Source: an uncultured Chloroflexota bacterium (lineage in GTDB: Bacteria > Chloroflexota > Anaerolineae > Anaerolineales > Villigracilaceae). From it: DNA of 33,246 nucleotides. This document shows, in pieces, positions 8,620 to 16,872 of the stretch (within the stretch, counting starts at the first letter, position 1; every line of letters starts with the position of its first letter). Under the pieces are notes generated by a model, which saw nothing but the letters and a program-made list of their open reading frames with translations, searched no databases and had not been told where the DNA came from. The stretch is from NCBI GenBank assembly GCA_900696595.1, contig CAADGT010000062.1:1-33246 (forward strand). The letters are read 5' to 3'. Position numbers and translations under genes: made by a program.

Positions 8620-10077
8620 TTATTCTTCTAATTTCCGCTCTTTGCTCTTCAAATATTCGTCAATCGCAAGCCCGGCTTTTCTCCCCGCCACCATGGCGGT
8701 CACAACCAAATCGGGGCCGGTCACGCAATCGCCGCCGGAGAAAACTCCCTCGCGGCTGGTGTTTCCTTTGGCTTTATCCTTGACCGTGATCAAACCCCAA
8801 TCGTGGACTTCCAGATCCGGCGTGGTCTTTCCGATGATCGGGTCGGGCCAGTAGCCCAGCGCCAGCACGGCCGTATCCACAGCAATGCTGAAGTTCGAGC
8901 CTTCGACCGGGACCGGTTTGCGCCGTCCTTTTGCGTCGGGTTCGCCGAGTTTCATTTCGATACATTCCACGGCGGCGAGTTTTCCGTCGGAACCGGCGAT
9001 GAACTTGACCGGCTGGGTCAGGAAGCGGTACTTCGCCCCTTCATCCTTCGCCATCTTGCGGTCTTTCTTTCCGCCCGGCATTTCCTTTTCGGTGCGGCGA
9101 TAAAGACAGGTCACTTCCTCCGCGCCGAGTCTCAGCGCCGTGCGCAGGCAGTCGGACGCGGTATCGCCGCCGCCGATCACTACCACGCGCCTGCCGACCT
9201 CCAAAGGCTTGCGCATCGTTTCCGGCAGTTGATCCAACGGAATGTTTCCGCGGACGAGAAAATCGGTCGCCTCATAGACGCCGGGCAGGTCGGCGCCGGG
9301 GGCGTCCTCCATCTTCGCGTCCACTTCCGAACCGACGCCGATGAATACCGCGTCGAACCCTTCTGCGAACAGGTCGTCAATGGTTTTATCTTTTCCAATA
9401 TAAGTATTGCCGACGAACTTCACGCCCGCGCGTTCGAACTGTCCCCATTTTTCCTCCCACACATCCTTCACAAGTTTAAAATTCGGGATGCCGTACACAA
9501 GCAAACCGCCCGGTTTGGGTTTGGATTCAAAGACCGTGACCTCGTGCCCCTTTTGCAGGAGGATGTCGGCGCATCCCAACCCCGCCGGGCCCGCCCCTAC
9601 GACCGCGACTTTTTTCCCGCTGGGAACGCTCAACGGAATGACGTAGCCCTGGGTGCGTCGTTCGTAATCCACTGTGAAGGCTTCGAGTTCGCCGCATAAC
9701 ACGGGCGTCTGGTGTTTGTTCAACACGCACGAACCCTGGCAGAGCGCTTCATGCGGGCAGACCCGTCCGCACACTTCGGGCAGGGAACTGGTCTTGTGAT
9801 AAATGCCCGCCGCTTCGACGAACTTGCCCTGCTCGATCAGCCACATCGCCGAGGGGATGTCGTTCGAGGTCGGGCAAGCCACCATGCAAGGCGCCGGGTC
9901 CGGGCAATGGATGCAACGCGCCGCTTCGACCATGGCGCGCTCCGGGTCGAACTCGATCACAACGCCATCGAAGTCGCAGGCGCGTTCATGGGGCGGACGC
10001 AGATCCAAATCGAAAAAAGGGCTGTTTGCCCGTTTCTTCCGATCTATTGCCAGAAATTCGCTTGGGACTGCCTGCAT
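8620..10077 (-). CDS. GltD-family NAD(P)H/FAD oxidoreductase (glutamate synthase small-subunit-like)
   Basis: A 485-residue protein, the usual size for GltD. Two N-terminal groups of cysteines (C55, C58, C64, C68 and C103, C107, C113, C117) form the adrenodoxin-reductase-like iron-sulfur domain. A FAD-binding GAGPAG motif is at 161-166 and an NAD(P)-binding GGGDTA motif at 302-307. The C-terminal FAD block GVFSGGDC is present. GGAGG lies shortly before the ATG on the minus strand. No glutamate synthase large subunit is nearby, so the electron acceptor is not shown by context: it may pair with a distant gltB or with another subunit, as in NfnAB or PreTA. I leave the symbol empty for that reason. 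Confidence 0.9.
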   Translation of the reverse strand: MQAVPSEFLAIDRKKRANSPFFDLDLRPPHERACDFDGVVIEFDPERAMVEAARCIHCPDPAPCMVACPTSNDIPSAMWLIEQGKFVEAAGIYHKTSSLPEVCGRVCPHEALCQGSCVLNKHQTPVLCGELEAFTVDYERRTQGYVIPLSVPSGKKVAVVGAGPAGLGCADILLQKGHEVTVFESKPKPGGLLVYGIPNFKLVKDVWEEKWGQFERAGVKFVGNTYIGKDKTIDDLFAEGFDAVFIGVGSEVDAKMEDAPGADLPGVYEATDFLVRGNIPLDQLPETMRKPLEVGRRVVVIGGGDTASDCLRTALRLGAEEVTCLYRRTEKEMPGGKKDRKMAKDEGAKYRFLTQPVKFIAGSDGKLAAVECIEMKLGEPDAKGRRKPVPVEGSNFSIAVDTAVLALGYWPDPIIGKTTPDLEVHDWGLITVKDKAKGNTSREGVFSGGDCVTGPDLVVTAMVAGRKAGLAIDEYLKSKERKLEE

Positions 10078-10218
10078 TATGCCTCCGGATCGCTAACTCT
10101 CTAAATTTAAATTCTTGGCTCATGGATAATCTGTGTGCGGACGTTAGAGAACATTCGCTACACAAAGATGATTTTGCACATTTTCTACACATGAGCAAAA
10201 TTCTTTAACGCTTCAGTA

Positions 10219-10305
10219 TTACAGAGCAAGCTCACGCTCAAAGCCGCCGTCCCCGGCGGCGTGTTGTGCCGGAAACCCTGTGCCGGGAGCGCCATTGCGC
10301 TGTAA
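10219..10305. other. Nested stem-loop structure, possible structured RNA or compound palindrome
   Basis: Outer 11-base arms (10219-10229 with 10295-10305) pair with one mismatch. Inside are CGCTC/GAGCG arms, a perfect 7-bp hairpin GCCGCCG-TCCC-CGGCGGC (near 10243-10260), and a CCGG/CCGG pair. The strand is unknown and no known RNA family signature (RNase P, tmRNA, SRP, 6S) was recognised. Confidence 0.4.
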
Positions 10306-10309
10306 CAAT

Positions 10310-10375
10310 AGGGGCGACCTGTCAGAGTTCGGATCGAACCTTGTGCCTCTTTTTAGGTCGGAATGTCATTCCGAC
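10310..10375. other. Two adjacent hairpins with a T-run between
   Basis: The first has outer arms 10310-10315/10345-10350 and a perfect inner hairpin GTTCG-GAT-CGAAC (10327-10339), followed by five T: a plus-strand terminator form. The second is a perfect 8-bp stem, 10357-10364 with 10368-10375, with a 3-base loop. Confidence 0.5.
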
Positions 10376-10448
10376 TTCCCCCATTATACCGGGAGTCGCC
10401 ACCCGGACTAGTACCACCAACAGGGCTGCCCTTTAGTGTATAGGATTA

Positions 10449-10576
10449 CCCTTTACAAACTACGCCAGCCGCGAAGATTTTATGCGGTACTGCAAACTTC
10501 AGTTTGCCTCACGCAGGCGCAAACTGAAGTTTGCTTCTCGCGCAGGCGCAAACTGAAGTTTGCGGCACGAACCGCG
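10449..10576. repeat. Dispersed palindromic element, copy A
   Basis: Contains ACTGCAAACTTCAGTTTGC, then two copies of a GCAGGCGCAAACTGAAGTTTGC unit (each with GCAAACT/AGTTTGC-type arms), and ends in GAACCGCG. The overall order of blocks matches 14807-14906, where the repeated unit occurs once and has diverged. Confidence 0.8.
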
Positions 10577-10659
10577 TTATGTAACGGGAACACAAACAAA
10601 CCGCGAGGATGATAATCAATGAATTTGGATAGATATAGGCTTAAATGTCACAAAATCAA

Positions 10660-10709
10660 ATGACAATCGTCATGTGTTTATGAGATATTCATGAATGTGA
10701 CGAGTCGTC
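10660..10709. promoter_or_regulatory. Two short dyads upstream of the macAB-like operon, possible operators
   Basis: ATGAC-AATC-GTCAT (10660-10673) is a perfect 5-bp dyad of the type bound by NarL/LuxR-family response regulators. GACGA-G-TCGTC (10699-10709) is another perfect dyad. They lie in the A/T-rich 250 bases before macA, with a TATGAT hexamer at 10785-10790. Function is inferred from position only. Confidence 0.35.
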
Positions 10710-10845
10710 GAAGCAATGTCAGCATCATGGATTAAAATTGCCAGCGCAAACCTGCACATTTTATCCACATCTTTTCGTATTAATTATGATATACCACGAC
10801 AAGGCTTGCGTTTGCGCCTGCTGAAACCCCTGGAGGATTTTCAAG

Positions 10846-12105
10846 ATGCGTCAATTTTTTTCGAGATTCTCACGCCGCGTATGGATCATTGTCGGCGTGG
10901 TTACGGTTATTTTATTGATCGCCGCTTTCTCAATGTCCCGTCAGCCCGAACAGGCGGTTTTCGAGACCGTTCCGCTCGAGCGCGGCGACCTGGCGGCATC
11001 CGTCGGCGCGACGGGCAGCGTGCGCGCCAGCCGGACAGCCCTCCTCAACTGGCAGACAAATGGAAACGTCGGCGCGGTGAATGCGGTCATCGGCGATAAA
11101 GTGTCAGGCGGGGATGCGCTTGCCGAACTGGATAAAGCCTCGCTCAGCCAGAACATCATCCTCGCCGAGGCGGATTTGGTCAACGCCCAGCAGGCGCTGG
11201 AGGACCTGCTCGAATCCGACACCGCCCTGATCGAAGCGCAAAAAGCGGTGGACAAAGCCGAGGACGCATACGAGAAAGCCTACAACTGGCGCATGGAGTT
11301 GAACGGCAAGATAGACATCAAGGAAGTCTGGTACGACCAGTTTGGGAATCTAAAGGTCAAGGAATACAAAGGCTATGCCAGCCCCGAGACCATCGCCCAA
11401 GCCGACCAGGACCTTGCGCTTGCCGAGGCAAAACTCGAAGACGCAAAACGCGAGCTCGAACGCCTGCTCAAAGGCGAAGAGTCCGACGCGGTCAAGGCGG
11501 CTCGCGCCCGTGTGGCGGCGGCGGAAGCGACGTTGAACCTCGCCCGGCTGATCGCTCCCTTCGACGGCACGGTCACTCAGGCTAATCCCGTCGTGGGCGA
11601 TCAGGTGATTGTCGGCTCTCCCGGATTTCGCGTGGACGATCTTTCGCGCCTTCTGGTGGACGTGCAGGTTTCCGAGGTGGATATCAACAGCGTCGCACTC
11701 GAACAGAAGGCGACGCTTACCTTCGATGCCGTGTTAAATCAGGAATATCACGGCAAGGTTGTGGAAGTGGGACAAGCCGGCGACACTGTAGGCGGCGTGG
11801 TCAGTTTCACCGCCACCGTGGAATTGACCGACGCGGACGAACAGGTCAAACCGGGGATGACCGCGGCGGTCAGCATCATCGTCGAAGAAGTGGCGGATAC
11901 GCTCCTGGTCCCAAACCGCGCCGTGCGCCTCGTGGACGGCGAACGGGTCGTCTACATCCTCAAGGACAACCTGCCCCAGCCGGTGAAGATCACCCTCGGC
12001 TCTTCATCCGACACGATGAGCGTTCTGGTGGGCGGCGACCTAAAGGAAGGCGACTTGATCATTTTGAATCCGCCGACCAACCGCGGTCCTTTCGGCGAGG
12101 GATGA
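10846..12105 (+). CDS. MacA/HlyD-type membrane fusion protein of an ABC efflux system
   Basis: A 419-residue periplasmic adaptor. One N-terminal membrane anchor (about 12-29) is followed by a biotinyl-lipoyl half-domain, a long alpha-helical hairpin (about 100-225, rich in Ala/Glu/Lys), the second lipoyl half (the RLIAPFDGTV block) and beta-barrel domains. TGGAGG is 9 bases upstream of the ATG. One base separates its stop from the ATPase start, and the three genes form a standard MacA-ATPase-MacB unit. In Gram-negative bacteria such systems join an outer-membrane channel. In monoderm-like Chloroflexota the homologues probably export peptides, lipids or drugs directly; the substrate is unknown. 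Confidence 0.93.
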   Translation: MRQFFSRFSRRVWIIVGVVTVILLIAAFSMSRQPEQAVFETVPLERGDLAASVGATGSVRASRTALLNWQTNGNVGAVNAVIGDKVSGGDALAELDKASLSQNIILAEADLVNAQQALEDLLESDTALIEAQKAVDKAEDAYEKAYNWRMELNGKIDIKEVWYDQFGNLKVKEYKGYASPETIAQADQDLALAEAKLEDAKRELERLLKGEESDAVKAARARVAAAEATLNLARLIAPFDGTVTQANPVVGDQVIVGSPGFRVDDLSRLLVDVQVSEVDINSVALEQKATLTFDAVLNQEYHGKVVEVGQAGDTVGGVVSFTATVELTDADEQVKPGMTAAVSIIVEEVADTLLVPNRAVRLVDGERVVYILKDNLPQPVKITLGSSSDTMSVLVGGDLKEGDLIILNPPTNRGPFGEG

Positions 12106-12106
12106 C

Positions 12107-12805
12107 ATGGACTGGGTTATCGAAGCGCGCGAACTGACCAAGACCTACACCATGGGCGAGATCGAAGTGCGGGCATTGCGCGGCGTCTCCTTCAATGTGA
12201 AGCGCGGCGAAGTCATTGCCATCATGGGACCCAGCGGCTCGGGCAAATCCACCATGATGAACACCATCGGCTGTTTGGATCGCCCCACCTCCGGCGAATA
12301 TATTTTGGACGGAGAATCTGTCGCGCAGATGAACGACGACCAACTGGCGGGCGTGCGCAACCGCAAGATCGGTTTTGTCTTCCAGAGTTTCAATTTGTTA
12401 TCGCGCCTGACCGCGTTGGGAAATGTGGAACTTCCCCTTCGTTACGCGGGCTTGACCCACGGACGCCGCGAGCGCGCCCAAAAAGCGCTCGAAGCCGTCG
12501 GGCTGGCGGATCGTGTGCATCACCGCCCCTACGAACTTTCCGGCGGACAACAACAACGCGTGGCGGTCGCGCGGGCGCTGGTCAACAACCCCGCCATCAT
12601 CATGGCGGACGAACCGACCGGCAACCTCGACTCGAAAGTGGGCAAGGAGATCATGAACCTTCTGCTTTCTTTGAACAAAGACTTCGGCGCAACGCTGGTC
12701 ATCGTCACGCACGATCAAAAAATCGCCGAGCAGGCCCAGCGCGTCATCCGCTTGAAGGACGGCGAACTGGATTACATCGAAGAGGGCAAGGGAGGCGCAG
12801 AGTGA
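12107..12805 (+). CDS. MacB/LolD-type ABC transporter ATP-binding protein
   Basis: A 232-residue ATPase with Walker A at 41-49 (GPSGSGKST), the LSGGQ signature at 144-148, Walker B ending in Asp168-Glu169 and the H-loop His202. The TGNLD block after Walker B is typical of the MacB/LolD/FtsE subfamily. It powers the permease encoded next, whose GTG start overlaps this stop by four bases (GTGA), so the two are translationally coupled. In E. coli MacB the ATPase and permease are fused; here they are separate, as is common in Gram-positive and Chloroflexota systems. Confidence 0.96.
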   Translation: MDWVIEARELTKTYTMGEIEVRALRGVSFNVKRGEVIAIMGPSGSGKSTMMNTIGCLDRPTSGEYILDGESVAQMNDDQLAGVRNRKIGFVFQSFNLLSRLTALGNVELPLRYAGLTHGRRERAQKALEAVGLADRVHHRPYELSGGQQQRVAVARALVNNPAIIMADEPTGNLDSKVGKEIMNLLLSLNKDFGATLVIVTHDQKIAEQAQRVIRLKDGELDYIEEGKGGAE

Positions 12806-14058
12806 GTTTTACCCAGGCAATCCTCGAAGCGCTCGAAAGCCTGAACGGCAATAAAATGCGTTCGGGGCTGACCGTGTTGGGAATCGTCATCGGCGTCGCC
12901 GCGGTCATCGCCATGCTGGCGGTCGGCAACGGCGCGCAGGCATCCATCACCGGCTCGATCTCCAGCATCGGCACGAATTTGTTATTCGTTTTTAGCGGGC
13001 CCCCGCCCGAAGGACCGCCCGGCTCGGAGGGCGGACGGAGCGGCAACAACCAGCGCCCGCTCACGCTCGGCGACTCCCACGCCTTACTCGACCAGTTTGC
13101 AGCGCCGTCCGTCGAAATGGTCGCGCCTTCGATCCAAGGCAACGGCTTGGTCACATTCTCGAGCGAAAAAACCACCAGCCCCATCACCGGCGTAACGCCC
13201 GAATTCTTCCAGGTGCGCAACCTCGAAATGGCCGAGGGAGAATTCGTCAACCAGGAACACATCCTCGGTCGCATGTCCGTCGTTGTGCTGGGGCCTGAAA
13301 CCGCAATCGCGCTCTTCGGCCACGCCGACGGAGTGACGGGCGAAGTCATCCGCATCGAAGGACAGCCCTTCCGCATCATCGGCGTCCTGGCGGCGCGCGG
13401 CGGCGGCGCGTTCGGCAGCGAAGACAACAACGCCTACATTCCCTTCACCACCGCGCAAGCCCGCCTGATCAAACGCGGCTCGCGCGACGAAGTGGACGTG
13501 ATCTTCGTCCAAGCCGTCTCCGCCGAATCTGTGCCGCAGGCGGCTGAGGAAATCTCCAACATCATCCGCCAGCGCCACCGCACGCCGGTCGGCTTCGACG
13601 ATTTCACCGTCTTCACCCAGCAGGATTTTCTCAGCATCTTCGAGTCCATTACCGGCGTGCTGACCATCTTCCTCGGCGGCATCGCGGGCATTTCATTGCT
13701 CGTGGGCGGCATCGGCATCATGAACATCATGCTGGTCTCCGTCACCGAACGCACCAAAGAGATCGGCTTGCGCAAAGCCCTCGGCGCCCGCAAACGCGAC
13801 ATTCTTTTGCAATTCCTGACCGAGTCCTCGCTGTTGAGTCTCATCGGCGGCATCATCGGCATCATCTTCGGCTGGATCATCGCGCGCATCGTCGAGCAGG
13901 TCGCCACTGCCACCGGCAACACTTTCATCCCCATCGTCGGCTGGGACGCCGTCCTGCTCTCCACCGGCTTCTCCGCGATCATCGGTCTGTTCTTCGGCAT
14001 CTACCCCGCCAGCCGCGCCGCCAACCTCGAACCCGTCGAAGCCCTGCGTTACGAATAA
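12802..14058 (+). CDS. MacB-type ABC transporter permease (FtsX family)
   Basis: A 418-residue permease. One N-terminal transmembrane segment (about 18-40) is followed by a large extracytoplasmic MacB periplasmic core domain (about 45-270), then three C-terminal transmembrane helices of the FtsX domain, with the GIMNIMLVSVTERTKEIG block near 310 and a GIYPA block near the end. This is the normal four-helix MacB layout. It starts with GTG overlapping the ATPase stop, with GGAGG at 12791-12795. A Gly/Pro-rich loop (about 70-80) at the start of the outer domain is unusual but in frame. Confidence 0.95.
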   Translation: MSFTQAILEALESLNGNKMRSGLTVLGIVIGVAAVIAMLAVGNGAQASITGSISSIGTNLLFVFSGPPPEGPPGSEGGRSGNNQRPLTLGDSHALLDQFAAPSVEMVAPSIQGNGLVTFSSEKTTSPITGVTPEFFQVRNLEMAEGEFVNQEHILGRMSVVVLGPETAIALFGHADGVTGEVIRIEGQPFRIIGVLAARGGGAFGSEDNNAYIPFTTAQARLIKRGSRDEVDVIFVQAVSAESVPQAAEEISNIIRQRHRTPVGFDDFTVFTQQDFLSIFESITGVLTIFLGGIAGISLLVGGIGIMNIMLVSVTERTKEIGLRKALGARKRDILLQFLTESSLLSLIGGIIGIIFGWIIARIVEQVATATGNTFIPIVGWDAVLLSTGFSAIIGLFFGIYPASRAANLEPVEALRYE

Positions 14059-14059
14059 A

Positions 14060-14761
14060 ATGAATCGTCTCGTTTCGATATTTGCCCTGGGCTTTTTACT
14101 TCTGACTCAGGCTTGTCAACCCGCCTCGTCCATCCAGATCAATGAAGATTCACCGCCCGCAGATGAATCGCTTACGGATGAGCCTTCTCCGCCAGCCGAT
14201 TCAACGCCTCAGCCTACGCCGACGCCGGGGTCCACGCCCCAGCCTTCGTCCACGCCTGAGCCGCTTCCCTCCGTCCGCATCGTCGCCTTCGACGGAAATC
14301 TCTACATCCGCCGCGGACCGGGGACCGAATACAACCGCATCGGCTTGTTGAAGAAAGGCGAAAGCGCGCAAGTCGTCGGGCGGGATATTCTATCGAAGTG
14401 GGTTCAAGTCATCATCCCGGAATCGGAACGCACAGGCTGGGTTTCGTTGCTCACCCCGTTCACAAAAATCGAAGGCGATCTGTCGCAAATCGATTCGTTC
14501 ACTTTCACCGACTGGCCCCAGCCCGCCTACATCAAAAACTGCACCGAACACGACATGATCATCGAGCCGGTCAGCCTGTATCTATACAATCTTTACGCCA
14601 ACAGCGTTTATCGCAACGAAGCGCAGGTTGACCCCGGCACGTATGATATTTACGACCTCTTCCTTCCCGACGGTCCCTTGATTCAAACTGTGGATATTCG
14701 GGAGGGCGAGACGTTCTACATCACAGTAGACGGAAACGGCACGGAACATCTTTGCCCGTAA
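14060..14761 (+). CDS. Putative lipoprotein with SH3-like domain
   Basis: A 233-residue protein that starts one base after the permease stop, so it is probably the last gene of the efflux operon. A hydrophobic signal ends near Cys19 (LTQAC, not a perfect lipobox). A Pro/Thr/Ser-rich spacer spans about 30-70, and a bacterial SH3 domain about 72-130, with the NLYIRRGPGTEYNRIG block typical of cell-wall-binding SH3b repeats. The C-terminal 100 residues are not recognised; they contain a conserved-looking Cys pair (in KNCTEHD and EHLCP) that could form a disulfide. Role inferred: surface-attached partner of the transporter, possibly binding the envelope. Confidence 0.8.
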   Translation: MNRLVSIFALGFLLLTQACQPASSIQINEDSPPADESLTDEPSPPADSTPQPTPTPGSTPQPSSTPEPLPSVRIVAFDGNLYIRRGPGTEYNRIGLLKKGESAQVVGRDILSKWVQVIIPESERTGWVSLLTPFTKIEGDLSQIDSFTFTDWPQPAYIKNCTEHDMIIEPVSLYLYNLYANSVYRNEAQVDPGTYDIYDLFLPDGPLIQTVDIREGETFYITVDGNGTEHLCP

Positions 14762-14806
14762 GTTGGGCTGACAACAGCCGCCGGTTTATCCGCCTTTACT
14801 GTATCG

Positions 14807-14906
14807 CCCTGTAAAAACCACGCCGATCGCGAAGATTTTTCGCGACGCTGCAAACCCCAATTTGCTCTCACGCAGGCTCAACCTAAAGTTTGCGGCGCAA
14901 ACCGCG
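14807..14906. repeat. Dispersed palindromic element, copy B
   Basis: Shares block order with 10449-10576: CCCTGTAAAAACCACGCC, a TCGCGAA-GATTT-TTCGCGA hairpin, GCTGCAAAC, CTCACGCAGGC, AAAGTTTGCGGCGC, ACCGCG. The remaining intergenic bases (14762-14806) show nothing clear. Confidence 0.75.
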
Positions 14907-14931
14907 CCATGGAATCATGCGCCGAACATCC

Positions 14932-14960
14932 TTGCACAATTGAAAAAAATAGTCTATCCT
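14932..14960 (+). promoter_or_regulatory. Promoter of the amino-acid ABC importer operon
   Basis: TTGCAC (14932-14937) and TATCCT (14955-14960), spacer 17 bases, 76 bases before the binding-protein ATG. Confidence 0.6.
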
Positions 14961-15036
14961 TAACCTTGCGGGAGGAGACCGCCTCTCGTGGCAGGCGATA
15001 AACTGCCCATTCCCTTAGTTCTCTTTGGAGGAGAAA

Positions 15037-15948
15037 ATGAAAAAACTGTTGACCCTCGCAAGCCTTCTTGTCGCGGCGTCGCTCGCTCTCGCTGCCTGCG
15101 GCGGCGGAGGCGATGCGCCCGCTACAGACCTGCTTGACGCGATTACCAAGCGCGGCTACATCCTCGTTTCCACCGACCCGAACTACGCGCCGCAATCCTT
15201 CCTCAACACCGAAGGCGCGCGCCCGGCGGAAACCAAATGCCCCTCCGACGCCCTGACCACCGCTGAAATGCAGGGTTTCGATGTGGATGTGGCGAAAGCC
15301 ATCGGCGAAGCGCTCGGCGTGGAAACCTGTTTCGCCACCCCGTCATGGGACGCCATCACCGCCGGTTCATGGGCGGATAAATGGGATGTCAGCGTCGGCT
15401 CGATGACAGTGACCACCGCCCGCCAGCAAATTCTCGATTTCAGCGTGCCGTACTACTACACCCCCGCGGTCGTGGCTGTGGCGGCTGATTCCGGCATTAC
15501 CTCTCTGGACGGACTTGCCGGGCAGGCTGTATGCGTCGGCGCGGCGACCACCTACGAATCCTGGTTGAACGGCGACATGGAAGGCTTGGGCTTGCCCGAA
15601 GCGTCCATCTATGCCCAGGCGCCCGAAGGCGTGACCGTCGTTCCGCTTGAGACCGACCAGGAATGCGCCCAGGCGATTGCCGCGGGACGCACCGACTTCG
15701 TCGCCTATGTCACCTCCGAAACCGTTGTGGATGCAAACATTGCCGAAGGAATGCCCGTCATCAAACTGGACGGCGCCGTGTACTCTGAAGACCTCGCCGC
15801 CGCCTTCGACAAAGGCTCCACCCTCGACACCGCCTCCCTGCGCGCCAAAGTGGATGAAGTCTTTACCGCCATGCACAATGACGGACGCCTGACGGCTCTC
15901 TCGATGCAGTGGTTCGAGATGGACCTGACCGCCGCGCCCAATCAATAG
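15037..15948 (+). CDS. Polar amino-acid ABC transporter substrate-binding lipoprotein
   Basis: A 303-residue extracellular solute-binding protein, family 3. The signal peptide ends in LAAC with Cys21 lipidated, followed by a Gly-rich spacer. Domain landmarks: an ILVSTDPNYAPQSF block near residue 42, a GFDVDVAKAIGEALG block near 82, and a DVSVGSMTVTTARQQ block near 120, with Thr/Arg ligand-carboxylate contacts. GGAGG lies 5 bases before ATG 15037; the upstream TTG in the same frame is rejected. A terminator-like hairpin after the gene would leave more message for this protein than for the permease and ATPase. The amino acid bound is not shown; the DDAH-like gene at the operon's end suggests arginine or methylated arginine as candidates. 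Confidence 0.93.
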   Translation: MKKLLTLASLLVAASLALAACGGGGDAPATDLLDAITKRGYILVSTDPNYAPQSFLNTEGARPAETKCPSDALTTAEMQGFDVDVAKAIGEALGVETCFATPSWDAITAGSWADKWDVSVGSMTVTTARQQILDFSVPYYYTPAVVAVAADSGITSLDGLAGQAVCVGAATTYESWLNGDMEGLGLPEASIYAQAPEGVTVVPLETDQECAQAIAAGRTDFVAYVTSETVVDANIAEGMPVIKLDGAVYSEDLAAAFDKGSTLDTASLRAKVDEVFTAMHNDGRLTALSMQWFEMDLTAAPNQ

Positions 15949-15964
15949 CCCAATGCGATAATAA

Positions 15965-16000
15965 GGGAAGCGGACTCTGCGCCGCTTCCCTTTTATTTTT
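15965..16000 (+). terminator. Intercistronic partial terminator
   Basis: Perfect 9-bp stem GGGAAGCGG (15965-15973) with CCGCTTCCC (15982-15990), 8-base loop, then TTTTATTTTT. It sits between binding-protein and permease genes, where such hairpins often set the stoichiometry of ABC importers. Confidence 0.85.
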
Positions 16001-16022
16001 ATCTCCATTCACGGAGGAAGAG

Positions 16023-16871
16023 ATGGCAGTCACCGCTCAGCAGGAAAAAGCGCCGCCTTCGCAGGCAGAAGCGCTCTATCAGGCGCAACTTCGCAAGGAA
16101 CGCTTGTTCCGAACCCATGTCGGCGCGTCCTGGGGCGTTCTATTTCTTATTCTTATTTTTCTTTTCAGCGGGCAGGAGATCAAACTCGGCCCGATCCAGT
16201 ATCAGACCATTCAACTGGATTCCGAGTTCATTCTCAAGAAACTCGGTTTCATCGCCCAGGGTCTTGGGCAGACCCTGTTGATTTCGGCCCTCTCGATCGC
16301 TGTCGCCATGACGCTGGCTTTGCTCGCGGCGCTGGGCAGGCTTTCGACCTTCCCGCCAATTTACGCCGTAAGCACCTTTTACGTCTCCCTGATTCGGGGA
16401 ACCCCGCTTTACCTGCAAATATTTTTCTTCTTCCTGGCTTTGCCGCAACTGGGTATTAACCTCTCAGGCGTTGTGGCGGGCGTGACCGCGCTTGGGCTGA
16501 ATTATGGCGCGTACATGTCCGAAACCTTTCGCGCCGGCTTGAGTTCCGTCGGCAAGGGGCAGCGCGAAGCCGCCATGGCGTTGGGGATGACCCCCGGTCA
16601 GACCATGAAGCGCATCGTCCTGCCGCAAGCCCTGCGCTTTGCCATCCCGCCCATGGGCAACGATTTCATCTCGATGACGAAAGACTCGGCGCTTGTCTCG
16701 GCGACGGGTTTCGTCCATGAATTGATGTGGCGCGCGGTGAAAGTCGGACGCGCCCAGTTCAACAACCTTGAAGCGCTGATCATGGCGGCCATGTTCTACT
16801 GGATGTTGACCTTGATCCTGACCTACTTCCAGGGCAAACTCGAGGCGCGCCTCGCCAGGGGAGACCGCTGA
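16023..16871 (+). CDS. Amino-acid ABC transporter permease (HisM/GlnP family)
   Basis: A 282-residue membrane protein. A charged N-terminal tail (about 40 residues) precedes a first hydrophobic segment, and the His/Glu/Gln/Arg permease core begins near residue 80 with about five more. The family signature around [10 protein letters not shown] (about 125-134) and the EAA loop ([17 protein letters not shown], about 178-194) are clear. CGGAGG is 7-8 bases upstream of ATG 16023. Its stop is one base before the ATPase start. A single permease suggests a homodimer. Confidence 0.93.
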   Translation: MAVTAQQEKAPPSQAEALYQAQLRKERLFRTHVGASWGVLFLILIFLFSGQEIKLGPIQYQTIQLDSEFILKKLGFIAQGLGQTLLISALSIAVAMTLALLAALGRLSTFPPIYAVSTFYVSLIRGTPLYLQIFFFFLALPQLGINLSGVVAGVTALGLNYGAYMSETFRAGLSSVGKGQREAAMALGMTPGQTMKRIVLPQALRFAIPPMGNDFISMTKDSALVSATGFVHELMWRAVKVGRAQFNNLEALIMAAMFYWMLTLILTYFQGKLEARLARGDR

Positions 16872-16872
16872 T

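Larger units (their letters stand above)
10078..10845. other. 770-bp intergenic region rich in palindromes, no convincing protein gene
   Basis: This divergent gap between the gltD-like and macA-like genes holds, left to right: the leader of the minus-strand gene; a nested structure (10219-10305); two hairpins (10310-10375); a dispersed element (10449-10576); and an A/T-rich segment with two short operator-like dyads before macA. An ATTATA (TATAAT on the minus strand) at 10383-10388 could start a transcript toward the gltD-like gene, but no good -35 is visible. Confidence 0.7.

Noticed and set aside
9800..10104. Plus-strand frames opposite the gltD-like gene
   Set aside because: They lie antisense to a clear FAD/iron-sulfur protein and have no domain match.
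10325..10350. tRNA-like T-arm (GGTTCGATCC on the minus strand)
   Set aside because: The flanks do not form a T-stem of 5 bp and no acceptor or anticodon stem is found around it.
12744..14000. Long minus-strand frames opposite the MacB permease
   Set aside because: Typical shadow frames of a GC-rich gene; no ribosome sites or known motifs.
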